Of a stretch of 27,435 nucleotides of DNA, positions 6,659-14,193 are shown one piece after another. The position numbers and the translations under genes are program-made. Numbering within the stretch: position 1 is the stretch's first letter; each line of letters opens with the position of its first letter. The notes below the pieces were generated by a model that was given only the letters and a program-made list of their open reading frames with translations, was not told the origin of the DNA and searched no databases. The DNA is taken from assembly GCA_051881775.1 (NCBI GenBank), contig JBJEQN010000134.1, forward strand, positions 1-27,435. Reading direction: 5' to 3'. The DNA is from UMGS363 sp051881775 (GTDB lineage: Bacteria > Bacillota > Clostridia > Oscillospirales > Ruminococcaceae).

Positions 6659-7780
6659 TCAGGGCTGCGCCGTAACGGTCTCGGGCGCATCCTCATCATA
6701 GTCTTCATCGTCATCATAGCCGTAAAGCTCATTGTCATCATAATCGTCAATATCATCGTCATATGGATTTTCGTTAGGCATTTCCCACCACTTGGGACCC
6801 GGGAAGGTGGTATAAATATGTGTTTCCATAGTTGTTCCGGCTGTGCGTACCGTTGTTTCTGCGGAAGTGCCTGAACTTTCTTCCGTTCTTGGCAGAGCGG
6901 CAGTTTCCGATGTTGTTTCGGTGGCGCCGGAAGCGGTAACTGTTTCTGTGCTTTCCGTTTCTTCCGTCTGCGGCGGTGCGGTAACTGCGGTCTGCTCCGC
7001 ATTTTTGCTGCTTACCGCTCTGAAAGCGCTGTTAAGCTCATCGGGAGTGTAAGCAAGGGTATGCTCTCCGCAGATGCGTATAAGCTCTTTAAGGGTTATT
7101 TCCTTAAGCCCGTACATATTTATATCGTAATTAAGATAGCCGTATTGGGAAAAATCATCGCAGGAAACAAGCTCTGCGCCTGTTCTTTCGGTAAGCAGCA
7201 TAGGCTCGCCGTTCTTTTCGCCGTCCGTGCCGTAAAGCTGCAGCATAACGGAGCCGTCAAAGTTCTGGACATGGGTAAGCATAACGTTTTCGTAGCCCAT
7301 ATACTTGTCCGCAAATTCAAATTCCGTGCGGAACACCGTGCCTCTGACGTTTACCGCCGTATTTGGGGTCTTTACCTGGAAGGTCTCGTTCTTTTTCAGC
7401 GGAGCGTTAAGCTGGCAGGTAACAGCGCCCTTTGCGATATTGACGGAAACGTCGCCCTTGTCGGAAACGTCCGTGTAATAGACATAAACGGCGCTTTCAG
7501 GCTCGATAGCAATGTATTTGCCGGAGTCTATCCGTATCCTTACGGTGCTGTTCTCGTCTGTGTTCACGACATCGCCGCTTTGAAGCACGGTTTTTCTGCC
7601 TGCATAGAACTGTTTTTCGCCCCTAATGATAACGACGGTGCCCTGAATATCGTTTATAGTCAGGCTGCGCAGCGTTTCTCCGCCGAAAGCAAGGCTGAGA
7701 GACACCGCAGCAAGAATAACCGCTATAAGCGCCGCAATGGCTATAATGATTATTTTTAAATTTTCGTGGATAAATTTCAT
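6659..7780 (-). CDS. Membrane-anchored FecR-domain protein with acidic tail
   Basis: A 373-residue protein with one N-terminal membrane segment (about 8-33), then a FecR-like domain (about 40-200) recognisable by the LQSGDVVNTDENSTVRIRIDSG stretch and the TPNTAVNVRGTVF stretch, the latter being the best conserved part of FecR-type domains. Residues about 215-260 are a helical motif shared with the next gene, followed by a Thr/Glu-rich linker (260-325) and a very acidic Asp/Tyr-rich tail (about 335-366). FecR domains often work with ECF sigma/anti-sigma pairs, but no sigma factor lies here, so the domain is probably structural or sensory. First gene of the unit; consensus promoter at 7860-7888. 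The weak SD GGGTGA is about 10 nt before the ATG. Confidence 0.82.
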   Translation of the reverse strand: MKFIHENLKIIIIAIAALIAVILAAVSLSLAFGGETLRSLTINDIQGTVVIIRGEKQFYAGRKTVLQSGDVVNTDENSTVRIRIDSGKYIAIEPESAVYVYYTDVSDKGDVSVNIAKGAVTCQLNAPLKKNETFQVKTPNTAVNVRGTVFRTEFEFADKYMGYENVMLTHVQNFDGSVMLQLYGTDGEKNGEPMLLTERTGAELVSCDDFSQYGYLNYDINMYGLKEITLKELIRICGEHTLAYTPDELNSAFRAVSSKNAEQTAVTAPPQTEETESTETVTASGATETTSETAALPRTEESSGTSAETTVRTAGTTMETHIYTTFPGPKWWEMPNENPYDDDIDDYDDNELYGYDDDEDYDEDAPETVTAQP

Positions 7781-7859
7781 TAACTGACATCACCCCTGTA
7801 CAGAGGATAAATTTTATCCGGACTGCCTTTTATCGTCAAAATTCGGTCATACATCTATT

Positions 7860-7888
7860 ATTATATCACATAACGGGAATTTTGTCAA
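7860..7888 (-). promoter_or_regulatory. Consensus promoter of the FecR-like/cyclophilin unit
   Basis: Minus strand TTGACA (7888-7883), a 17-nt spacer and TATAAT (7865-7860). Start is near 7853, leaving a leader of about 70 nt. Confidence 0.88.
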
Positions 7889-7964
7889 AGTTTTTGGAGG
7901 CTTTGTTACACGGCATTTCAATGAGCGCATTATTTTCTTTTAAAATATTAACAAACTATTGTAG

Positions 7965-7983
7965 GGGACGGGTTTCCCGTCCC
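7965..7983. repeat. REP-like palindrome GGGACGGG/CCCGTCCC
   Basis: An 8-bp perfect stem with a TTT loop, embedded in GTAGGGGACGGG context. It lies between the ftsZ terminator and the FecR-like promoter. It resembles short dispersed palindromes of Clostridia, but only one copy is visible here. Confidence 0.5.
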
Positions 7984-8015
7984 GATTGACATATCGTGAG
8001 TTTTGTTATCCGCAC

Positions 8016-8046
8016 AAAAGGGCACACCGATAAAAGGTGTGCCCCC
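8016..8046 (-). terminator. Terminator of ftsZ
   Basis: GGGCACACC (8020-8028) and GGTGTGCCC (8036-8044) form a 9-bp perfect stem with a 7-nt loop. On the minus strand it is followed by TTTTGTG. It separates the dcw cluster from the FecR-like unit. Confidence 0.88.
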
Positions 8047-8070
8047 ATAAATTTTATTTTTTAAGAAAAC

Positions 8071-9162
8071 TTATCTGTCGTTGAATATCTGGAGAAGGGT
8101 GGTGTAGTCGTCTATTGCGGAGGACTGCTTCTGAGCCTGAGGAGCAGGTGCAGCTTCTTCCTGTACAGCTTCTTCGGGAACTGCGTCGGGATTTTCCATT
8201 CCCACAAAGCCTGCAGCGATAACGGTGATGTTCATCTCGTCCTGCATTGTCTCGTCGAAGGAAGTACCGAAGATCATGCTTACATTCGGGTCTGCAGCGT
8301 CGGAAATGAGCTTTGTAGCGGTATCAACATCGGAAGCGAGGATATCCTCGGACATAACGATGTTAACGAGAAGTCTTGTAGCGCCGCTGATAGAAGTTTC
8401 AAGCAGCGGGCTTGTGATAACTGCGTTTGCAGCTTCCTGAGCCTTGTCCTTGCCCGAGCCGTGACCGATAGCCATATGAGCGTAGCCTGCGTTCTTCATT
8501 GTGGTCTCAACGTCCGCAAAGTCAAGGTTTATCATACCCTCAACGGTGATAAGCTCTGCAATGGACTTAACGCCCGTTTTGAGGATATCATCGGCCATGG
8601 CGAAGGATTCTTTCATCGTAGGTGGCTTTTCTGCGCCTACAAGGAGTCTTTCATTAGGTATAACTATGAGGGAGTCAACGTGCTTTTTCAGTTCTTCGAT
8701 ACCCTTTTCAGCCTGTATCATCTTGGCCTTCTGCTCGAAGTTAAAGGGCTTTGTTACCACAGCAACGGTAAGGATGTCCAGCTCCTGTGCGATCTCGGCA
8801 ACAACGGGAGCAGCGCCCGTACCTGTACCGCCGCCCATTCCGGCTGCGATGAATACCATCTGAGCGCCCTTGAGAGCAGCAGCGATCTCTTCCTTATTTT
8901 CCTGAGCGGAGCGTTCGCCCACCTCGGGCTTGTTTCCTGCGCCTCTGCCTCGGGTAAGCTTTTCGCCTATCTGGACCTTCTGCGAAGCCTTTGAGGAATG
9001 GAGAGCCTTTGCATCGGTATTTACAGCTATGTAATCAACGTCCTTGATGCCTGCACTTACCATGCAGTTAAGGGCGTTTCCTCCGCCGCCTCCTACGCCT
9101 ACGACTTTTATGTTAACATCGGGTTCAAACATATCATTATCATTGTCAACCACAAAACTCAT
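8071..9162 (-). CDS. ftsZ: Cell division GTPase FtsZ
   Basis: A 363-residue tubulin homologue that polymerises into the Z-ring at mid-cell and recruits the division machinery. The nucleotide-binding glycine loop GVGGGGGNA lies at about 22-30, and the tubulin signature GGGTGTGAAP at 110-119. The synergy (T7) loop NLDFADVE is near 212-219. An Ala/Glu/Gln-rich linker (about 325-348) leads to the C-terminal peptide IDDYTTLLQIFNDR, which takes the place of the usual FtsA/SepF-binding tail. Length is normal. SD AGGAGG precedes the ATG at 9160-9162. Its own promoter (9226-9254) and a hairpin after ftsQ make it at least partly independent of the upstream genes. No ftsA lies upstream, as is common in this class, so another membrane tether (SepF, not in this window) is expected. 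Confidence 0.98.
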   Translation of the reverse strand: MSFVVDNDNDMFEPDVNIKVVGVGGGGGNALNCMVSAGIKDVDYIAVNTDAKALHSSKASQKVQIGEKLTRGRGAGNKPEVGERSAQENKEEIAAALKGAQMVFIAAGMGGGTGTGAAPVVAEIAQELDILTVAVVTKPFNFEQKAKMIQAEKGIEELKKHVDSLIVIPNERLLVGAEKPPTMKESFAMADDILKTGVKSIAELITVEGMINLDFADVETTMKNAGYAHMAIGHGSGKDKAQEAANAVITSPLLETSISGATRLLVNIVMSEDILASDVDTATKLISDAADPNVSMIFGTSFDETMQDEMNITVIAAGFVGMENPDAVPEEAVQEEAAPAPQAQKQSSAIDDYTTLLQIFNDR

Positions 9163-9225
9163 GTTTTACCGTCCTCCTAAAAATATATAAACTAATTTAA
9201 TTATCACATAAAATATACAACATTA

Positions 9226-9254
9226 ATTTTAACACATTTCAGAGATTAATGCAA
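9226..9254 (-). promoter_or_regulatory. Candidate ftsZ promoter
   Basis: Minus strand TTGCAT (9254-9249), a 17-nt spacer and TAAAAT (9231-9226), preceded by TGTGT. Start is near 9219, about 57 nt before the start codon. Confidence 0.55.
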
Positions 9255-9296
9255 GTGTTTTTGAAAAAAAGCCTGATTTTTTCAAAAATTACTTGG
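9252..9296 (-). terminator. AT-rich hairpin between ftsQ and ftsZ
   Basis: CAAGT/ACTTG outer arms and TTTTTGAAAAAA/TTTTTTCAAAAA inner arms form a long AT-rich stem with a short GC-containing loop, directly after the ftsQ stop. It could end or attenuate transcription from the upstream genes, with the ftsZ promoter just beyond it. It is weak in GC, so readthrough is likely. Confidence 0.4.
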
Positions 9297-10304
9297 TTAT
9301 TCAAAATGAACAACGGCGGAAGTTCCCGTTTCTTCCGTATTTTCGTCCGAAACATCCGTATTTTCCTCTGTGCTGTTCTCCGTTTCCTTGGCAGCGATGT
9401 TGTTCTGATAGGTTATCTCGTTCTGTTCAAGACCTGCCTTGTCGATAAAGGATGCGCCGTTTGAAAGCATTTTCAGCGTTCCCTCGGTGGTAGGACCTAT
9501 TTTTGTGGAAATAATATCCGAAGCCAGCCTCAGCTTGTAGTCAAGCTCGGAAACTGAGCCAAGCTCTATTGTTATCCTGCCGTCATAAATGCAGCTTATG
9601 TTGTAATGGTCGCTCATATCGAAGCTTTCCGCTTTCCCGTTAAAATAGTTTTGGGAAATATCTATGAGCCTGTAAAAAACTTCCGTGCGGTTATCATCTG
9701 CGCAGACGAATTTTCCGCCTATGCCGGGGAGGGGAGCGATCTTGCTTTCTTCCTTTTTATCGGCTGAGGTGTCCGTGCCGCTATCTGTTTCCGTCTGTGC
9801 CGCAGAGGACGAAGCGGAGGTCTCTTCCTCCCATATCTCCTCTGTTTTTTCGGGGAACCTTGCGCCGTATATGACCACCGTGTTGGGGTAAGGCTCGGTG
9901 GACATATCAAGTATCTTTCCGCTTGCGCTGAGAAGGCAGAAGCCCTCCTCGTATTCTGCGCTTGCCGTTTCTTTGCAGGGGGTTATCTTTATTTCCACCG
10001 TTGAAGGAAAGGAACGGGTAAGCTCGGCTGTTTCCACATAGGTGAGCTGCTGCTCTATCTGCCTTGCGCATTTGTCCATATTCGTGCGCACAAGATTGTC
10101 TCCGCCCTGAATTCCGCTGGCGGCGATTATCTCATCGTAGGTGTAGACCGAGCTGCCCGTGATAATTACGGTATTTATCTTGAAAAATACAGTTGTGGCA
10201 AGAATAAGAAAGGTTATTACCACCACAAGTCCGATAACGCCGTAGTACATTGAATTGCCGCCGGACTTTTTTATGCTTCCTGCGCTGCCCATATGTATCG
10301 TCAT
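9297..10304 (-). CDS. ftsQ: Divisome protein FtsQ/DivIB
   Basis: A 335-residue bitopic membrane protein of the FtsQ-FtsL-FtsB complex that regulates septal peptidoglycan synthesis. The cytoplasmic start is short, with a membrane segment at about 19-41. The POTRA domain follows (about 42-112, beginning KINTVIITGSSVYTYDEI), then the beta domain (about 115-300) interrupted by a Ser/Thr/Glu/Asp-rich insertion (about 165-200), and an acidic Thr/Glu-rich tail. The open frame reaches to 10412, inside murA. I chose the ATG at 10302-10304 because it lies after the murA stop and after the SD AAAGGAG (10330-10324). An in-frame ATG at 10290-10292 is an alternative. A perfect hairpin lies between this SD and the start (separate entry). 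Sequence conservation is low, so identity rests on domain plan and position. Confidence 0.85.
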   Translation of the reverse strand: MTIHMGSAGSIKKSGGNSMYYGVIGLVVVITFLILATTVFFKINTVIITGSSVYTYDEIIAASGIQGGDNLVRTNMDKCARQIEQQLTYVETAELTRSFPSTVEIKITPCKETASAEYEEGFCLLSASGKILDMSTEPYPNTVVIYGARFPEKTEEIWEEETSASSSAAQTETDSGTDTSADKKEESKIAPLPGIGGKFVCADDNRTEVFYRLIDISQNYFNGKAESFDMSDHYNISCIYDGRITIELGSVSELDYKLRLASDIISTKIGPTTEGTLKMLSNGASFIDKAGLEQNEITYQNNIAAKETENSTEENTDVSDENTEETGTSAVVHFE

Positions 10305-10320
10305 TTCCCCTCGGGGAAAT
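10303..10320 (-). promoter_or_regulatory. Perfect hairpin enclosing the ftsQ start codon
   Basis: ATTTCCCC and GGGGAAAT pair over 8 bp with a 2-nt loop. The A and U of the ftsQ ATG are the last bases of the stem, and the SD AAAGGAG lies immediately upstream. The linear SD-to-ATG distance (19 nt) is too long without this fold. It suggests structure-dependent initiation or coupling to murA translation. Confidence 0.55.
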
Positions 10321-10336
10321 TTTCTCCTTTCCTTTT

Positions 10337-11599
10337 TTATATCCTGCGTATATCCGCTCCAAGAGAGGAAAGTACGCCTTCTATATCCTCGTAGCCTCTG
10401 TCGATATGGCACACGCCCGAGATCTCGCTTGTTCCCTCGGCAGAAAGCGCCGCCGCTGCAAGTCCTGCGCCCCCTCTCAGGTCGGGAGCGGAAATTTTTG
10501 CGCCGTAGAGCCGTTTTACGCCCGTTACAACAGCTACCTTGCCCTCCGTCCGTATGTCTGCGCCCATTCTGCGCAGCTCCTCCGTGTGGCTGTACCTGTT
10601 TTCAAAGATATTTTCAACAAAAACAGAAGTACCCTCTCCACGGCACAGCGCCGCCATAACAAAAGCCTGACAATCGGTAGGAAAACCGGGATAGACCATA
10701 GTCCGTATAATATCCACGGCTTTCAGCGGCTTTAATGCACTGAAAAATACAGCGTCCTCCGTGCAGTGGACAACGCAGCCAGACTGCTCAAAAACTGCAT
10801 TTACTGCGTCAAGGTGACGGGGAACGCAGCCTTTTACAATTATCTCTCCCCCTGCCGCCGCTGTGCAGGCAAGATAGGTCGCCGCAGCTATCCTGTCGGG
10901 CATTATCTCAAATTCGCAGCCGTGAAGTGAGCTTACGCCGTTTATAACAACGGTGCTGCTGCCTGCGCCTCTTATATCTGCGCCGCAGCGGTTGAGAAAT
11001 TCCGCAAGGCAGGCTATTTCAGGCTCTCTTGCGGCGTTGGTTATCTCGGTAGTTCCCTCTGCAAGAACTGCTGCAAGGATAATGTTCTCCGTTGCGCCAA
11101 CAGAGGGGAAGGACAGGGGTATTTTTGCGCCTTTGAGCCTGTTTTCGCAAAGGCAGTCGATGCAGCCGTACTCCTCGTTGACCGTTACGCCCATTTTTCT
11201 CAGGGCGGAAATGTGTATGTCGATAGGTCTGCGCCCAATGTCGCAGCCGCCGGGAAAGCTCAGACGGCATCTTCCCGTTCTTCCCACAAGTGCGCCAAGG
11301 AAGAATATTGACGAGCGCATTTCACGCATAAGTTTGTCTGAAATTTCGTATTTGTCAAGAACGGAGGTGTTGACGGCAGCTGTGTTTTTTTCCGTTCCGT
11401 CAAAGCCTGCGCTGCAGCCAAGATATGTAAGAATCCTCATTGCCGAATATACGTCCGACAGCCTTGGGCAGTTATGCAGAACGACCTCTCCGCCGCAGAG
11501 AACGGATGCCGCAAGTATGGGCAGAGCGGCGTTTTTTGCGCCCTGAACGGTTATCTCGCCTCTGAGCCGTTTTCCTCCGTTTATGATCAGCTTTTGCAT
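10337..11599 (-). CDS. murA: UDP-N-acetylglucosamine 1-carboxyvinyltransferase MurA
   Basis: A 420-residue cytoplasmic enzyme that transfers enolpyruvate from PEP to UDP-GlcNAc, the first committed step of peptidoglycan synthesis. K22 and N23 in GAKNAALP match the substrate-binding pair, and the catalytic Cys (about C119) is present in FPGGCDIGRRPIDIH, so a fosfomycin-sensitive enzyme is expected. Length is normal for the EPSP-synthase-like fold. SD AAAGGAG lies 8 nt before the ATG. It lies 60 nt after murG and 32 nt before ftsQ. The position inside the dcw cluster downstream of murG is seen in some Firmicutes. A second murA copy elsewhere in the genome is possible, as in other low-GC Gram-positives. 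Confidence 0.96.
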   Translation of the reverse strand: MQKLIINGGKRLRGEITVQGAKNAALPILAASVLCGGEVVLHNCPRLSDVYSAMRILTYLGCSAGFDGTEKNTAAVNTSVLDKYEISDKLMREMRSSIFFLGALVGRTGRCRLSFPGGCDIGRRPIDIHISALRKMGVTVNEEYGCIDCLCENRLKGAKIPLSFPSVGATENIILAAVLAEGTTEITNAAREPEIACLAEFLNRCGADIRGAGSSTVVINGVSSLHGCEFEIMPDRIAAATYLACTAAAGGEIIVKGCVPRHLDAVNAVFEQSGCVVHCTEDAVFFSALKPLKAVDIIRTMVYPGFPTDCQAFVMAALCRGEGTSVFVENIFENRYSHTEELRRMGADIRTEGKVAVVTGVKRLYGAKISAPDLRGGAGLAAAALSAEGTSEISGVCHIDRGYEDIEGVLSSLGADIRRI

Positions 11600-11659
11600 A
11601 CAAAGCTCTCCTTTTCCGCTTTTTCTTTATACTATGCAGAAAAGGATAAACTGTGAAAA

Positions 11660-12793
11660 TTATTGCTTGTTTATCAGTTCTTCAAGTGCCTTGTAGACCC
11701 TGTCGGGGGTGTCGGGAACGTACAGCGAAGCCGCACGCTGTGCAAAGCGGTCAAGGCGTTCCTTATCACGGCAGAGGTCGTTCACATTGTCAATGAGGAC
11801 CTGTCCCGTGAGATTTTTTTCCTCGATAACAACGGCTGCTCCGGCTTTTCCCAGAACCATTGCATTGTGGTACTGGTGGTTTCCGGCAACGTTGGGTGAG
11901 GGGATAAGTATTGAGGCTCTGCCCGTTGCTTCAAGCTCGGAAAGAGCGTTTGCTCCCGAGCGGCTTATAACAAGGTCTGCCGCCGCCATACAAACGGACA
12001 TATTGTCTATATATTCCTTAGCCTGTATTTTCGGGTCGTTTTCGTAGTCAACGCCTCTTGCGGCAAGGTCGGGAAGGAAGGTGTCCTTGCCCATTCTGCC
12101 GTAGCTGTGGATATGTGTAACGGGAACGCTGTTTTTCACTTCCCATTCCATAAGCTCGGCAACGGTCTCGTTTATCCTGCCTGCGCCAAGGCTGCCCCCC
12201 GTTGAAAGAATACACATATTTCCCTCGGGAATGTTAAGGGCAAGCCTTGCTTCTTCTCTTGTCATGGAGGAAAAGCCCTTTCTTACGGGCAGACCCGTTA
12301 CGGTGTACTTTATGTCCTTTTCAAGATACTCCGCAGCTTCTTCAACGGTAAGCATAACGGTATCAACGTGCTTTGCAAGTATTTTCGTGGTCATTCCGGG
12401 AAAAGCGTTCTGCTCGTGGATAGCTGTTTTAATGCTCATCTGCGACGCTTTCAGCACAATAGGACCGCTGACGTATCCGCCCGTGCCGATAACAAGGTCG
12501 GGCTTGAAGCCGTCAATTATCTGCTTTGCACGGTGTCCTGCGGTGGTAAGGTAGGCAACTGTTTTAACGTTGCGCACAATATTTTTCGGTGTAAGCTTGC
12601 GCTGGAAGCCGCTTACCTTTATAGGTGCAAAATCATAGCCTGCTTTGGGTATAAGACGGGATTCCATACCTGTGGGAGTTCCTGCAAAAAGAAACTCTGC
12701 GTCGGGATAGTGGTCTTTTATTATTGAAGCAATTGCAAGAGCCGGATTGATGTGACCTGCCGTTCCGCCTCCTGCAAGAAGAACTCTGAGCAT
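11660..12793 (-). CDS. murG: Lipid II synthase MurG
   Basis: A 377-residue peripheral membrane glycosyltransferase (GT-B fold, family GT28) that adds GlcNAc from UDP-GlcNAc to lipid I, making lipid II on the inner face of the membrane. The N-terminal G-loop GGGTAGH lies at 8-14, and the second G-loop STGGSLGAGRIN at about 197-208. The C-terminal UDP-GlcNAc-binding region follows, with ISRSGANALSELEATGRASILIPSP. Length is slightly above average. SD AGGAGG lies 8 nt before the ATG. It lies 12 nt after ftsW, so the two are co-transcribed. Confidence 0.97.
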   Translation of the reverse strand: MLRVLLAGGGTAGHINPALAIASIIKDHYPDAEFLFAGTPTGMESRLIPKAGYDFAPIKVSGFQRKLTPKNIVRNVKTVAYLTTAGHRAKQIIDGFKPDLVIGTGGYVSGPIVLKASQMSIKTAIHEQNAFPGMTTKILAKHVDTVMLTVEEAAEYLEKDIKYTVTGLPVRKGFSSMTREEARLALNIPEGNMCILSTGGSLGAGRINETVAELMEWEVKNSVPVTHIHSYGRMGKDTFLPDLAARGVDYENDPKIQAKEYIDNMSVCMAAADLVISRSGANALSELEATGRASILIPSPNVAGNHQYHNAMVLGKAGAAVVIEEKNLTGQVLIDNVNDLCRDKERLDRFAQRAASLYVPDTPDRVYKALEELINKQ

Positions 12794-12805
12794 TTCTTAT
12801 TCCTC

Positions 12806-14056
12806 CTATGTTTTTATAAGCGATTTCCTTGAAACATTAAGGATAATTCCCATCTGAACAAGCTGCATGATAAGCGCCGTTCCGCCGTAGCTGAAAAAGG
12901 GCAGGGAAACGCCTGTGTTGGGGATAGTGTTTGTTACAACGGCAATGTTTAAAAGCGCCTGCAAGCCTATCTGAACGGTAAGTCCAACAACGAGCATCAT
13001 GCCGAACTTGTCGGGAGCCTTTGAAGCAATGAAAAATCCTCTTATTATAAAAAGCAGGAACAGGATTATTACCATAAGCGCTCCCACAAAGCCAAGCTCC
13101 TCGCACACTACCGCAAAAACGAAGTCGTTTTTCGATTCGGGCAGGTACAAAAACTTCTGACGGGAATTTCCCAGGCCAAGTCCGAACATTCCCCCCGAGC
13201 CTATTGCAATAAGTGAGTTTCTCGTCTGCCAGGTCTTGTCCCTTGAAGCCTCTTCGTTAAAGGGGTCAAGCCACGAGATCATACGGGTCTGGATATAGGT
13301 AACGCCCTTGAACTCGATAAGCAGCACCATTATCAGCACGATAGCCGCAACGCCGATAAGACCCAATACAACCAGATGCTTTACGTTTGAGCCGCCAACG
13401 AACATCATGATTATACCAATAGCGCAGATGATGATAGTGCCGGAAAAATGGGGCTGTATAGCCATAAGTCCCACTACCACAGCAAGAAACGCCGCAAAGG
13501 GAACGATACCGTATTTAAACTGCTTCAGCTTTGAGTAATTTATTGAAATAAGGTATGAAAACAGCAGTATTATTGCCAGCTTCATAATTTCCGAGGGCTG
13601 GAAGGAGGGGAGAGGACCAATTTTTATCCAGCGGTAGGAGTTGTTGTGTGGGTCGGTGAAGGGACCTACACGGCACAGCACAAGAAGCACGGCTGCAACG
13701 GCGAAAAGTCCGAAAACGATAACAGGCTTGCGGTAAAAATGATAGTCAAGGAATGACACAACGAACATTCCGGCAAGACCTACCACAGCCATACCTATCT
13801 GGCGCTTTACATAGTAGGTACCTTCGTGTCCCTCGGCAATTGCCCAAGCATAGCCAGCGGAGAACATCATAATAATGCCCATTACAAGCAGCACCATTAT
13901 TATAAGAAAGAACGGCAGATCCATAGGACCCGACACTATCTTTTCGGTATAGCCCTTTGAAACTCCCTCGGAGGTCATTTCCTTTTTCCTGTCGCTGCGG
14001 TTTCTGTTCATCCGTATTTTTTTGCCGCCTGCCGCAGCTTCGGATGCGTTGGACAT
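12806..14056 (-). CDS. ftsW: SEDS peptidoglycan glycosyltransferase FtsW
   Basis: A 416-residue polytopic membrane protein of the SEDS family (FtsW/RodA/SpoVE) that polymerises lipid II at the septum together with the class B PBP encoded in this cluster. A basic cytoplasmic tail of about 45 residues precedes roughly ten membrane helices. The large extracellular loop and following helix contain WLDPFNEEASRDKTWQTRNSLIAIGSGG and the family motif SKNDFVFAVVCEELG with the putative catalytic Asp. C-terminal PNTGVSLPFFSYGG is the other hallmark. FtsW and SpoVE cannot be told apart by sequence alone; the operon favours division. SD AAAGGGG precedes the ATG. The gap to mraY (137 bp) holds heptamer repeats instead of the usual murD. 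Confidence 0.93.
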   Translation of the reverse strand: MSNASEAAAGGKKIRMNRNRSDRKKEMTSEGVSKGYTEKIVSGPMDLPFFLIIMVLLVMGIIMMFSAGYAWAIAEGHEGTYYVKRQIGMAVVGLAGMFVVSFLDYHFYRKPVIVFGLFAVAAVLLVLCRVGPFTDPHNNSYRWIKIGPLPSFQPSEIMKLAIILLFSYLISINYSKLKQFKYGIVPFAAFLAVVVGLMAIQPHFSGTIIICAIGIIMMFVGGSNVKHLVVLGLIGVAAIVLIMVLLIEFKGVTYIQTRMISWLDPFNEEASRDKTWQTRNSLIAIGSGGMFGLGLGNSRQKFLYLPESKNDFVFAVVCEELGFVGALMVIILFLLFIIRGFFIASKAPDKFGMMLVVGLTVQIGLQALLNIAVVTNTIPNTGVSLPFFSYGGTALIMQLVQMGIILNVSRKSLIKT

Positions 14057-14077
14057 TTGATCATCCCCTTTAAGAAA

Positions 14078-14140
14078 GTTTGGAGTTTGGAGAGTGGAGT
14101 TTGGAGAGTGGAGTTTGGAGTTTGGAGAGTGGAGTTTGGA
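14078..14140. repeat. Nine tandem heptamers (GTTTGGA / GAGTGGA) between mraY and ftsW
   Basis: 63 bp made of exactly nine 7-bp units, mixing GTTTGGA and GAGTGGA. A second patch at about 14168-14192 carries related heptamers in the opposite orientation (on its minus strand GTGAAGA, GTGAAGA, GTGGAGT), so the two can pair in the mRNA. There is no coding potential. Short heptamer repeats of this kind can expand and contract. Confidence 0.8.
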
Positions 14141-14193
14141 TATTGTCTTGTTAAGGATTTAAACCTTAAAACTCCACTCTTCACTCTTCACAC

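Noticed and set aside
4866..7780. FecIR-type iron signalling locus
   Set aside because: No ECF sigma factor or TonB receptor; the organism is Gram-positive-like and the proteins are N-terminally anchored surface proteins.
10305..10412. Longer N-terminus of FtsQ starting at 10412
   Set aside because: It would overlap murA by 76 bp, lacks an SD, and adds a basic segment not expected; the SD at 10324-10330 and the murA stop favour 10304.
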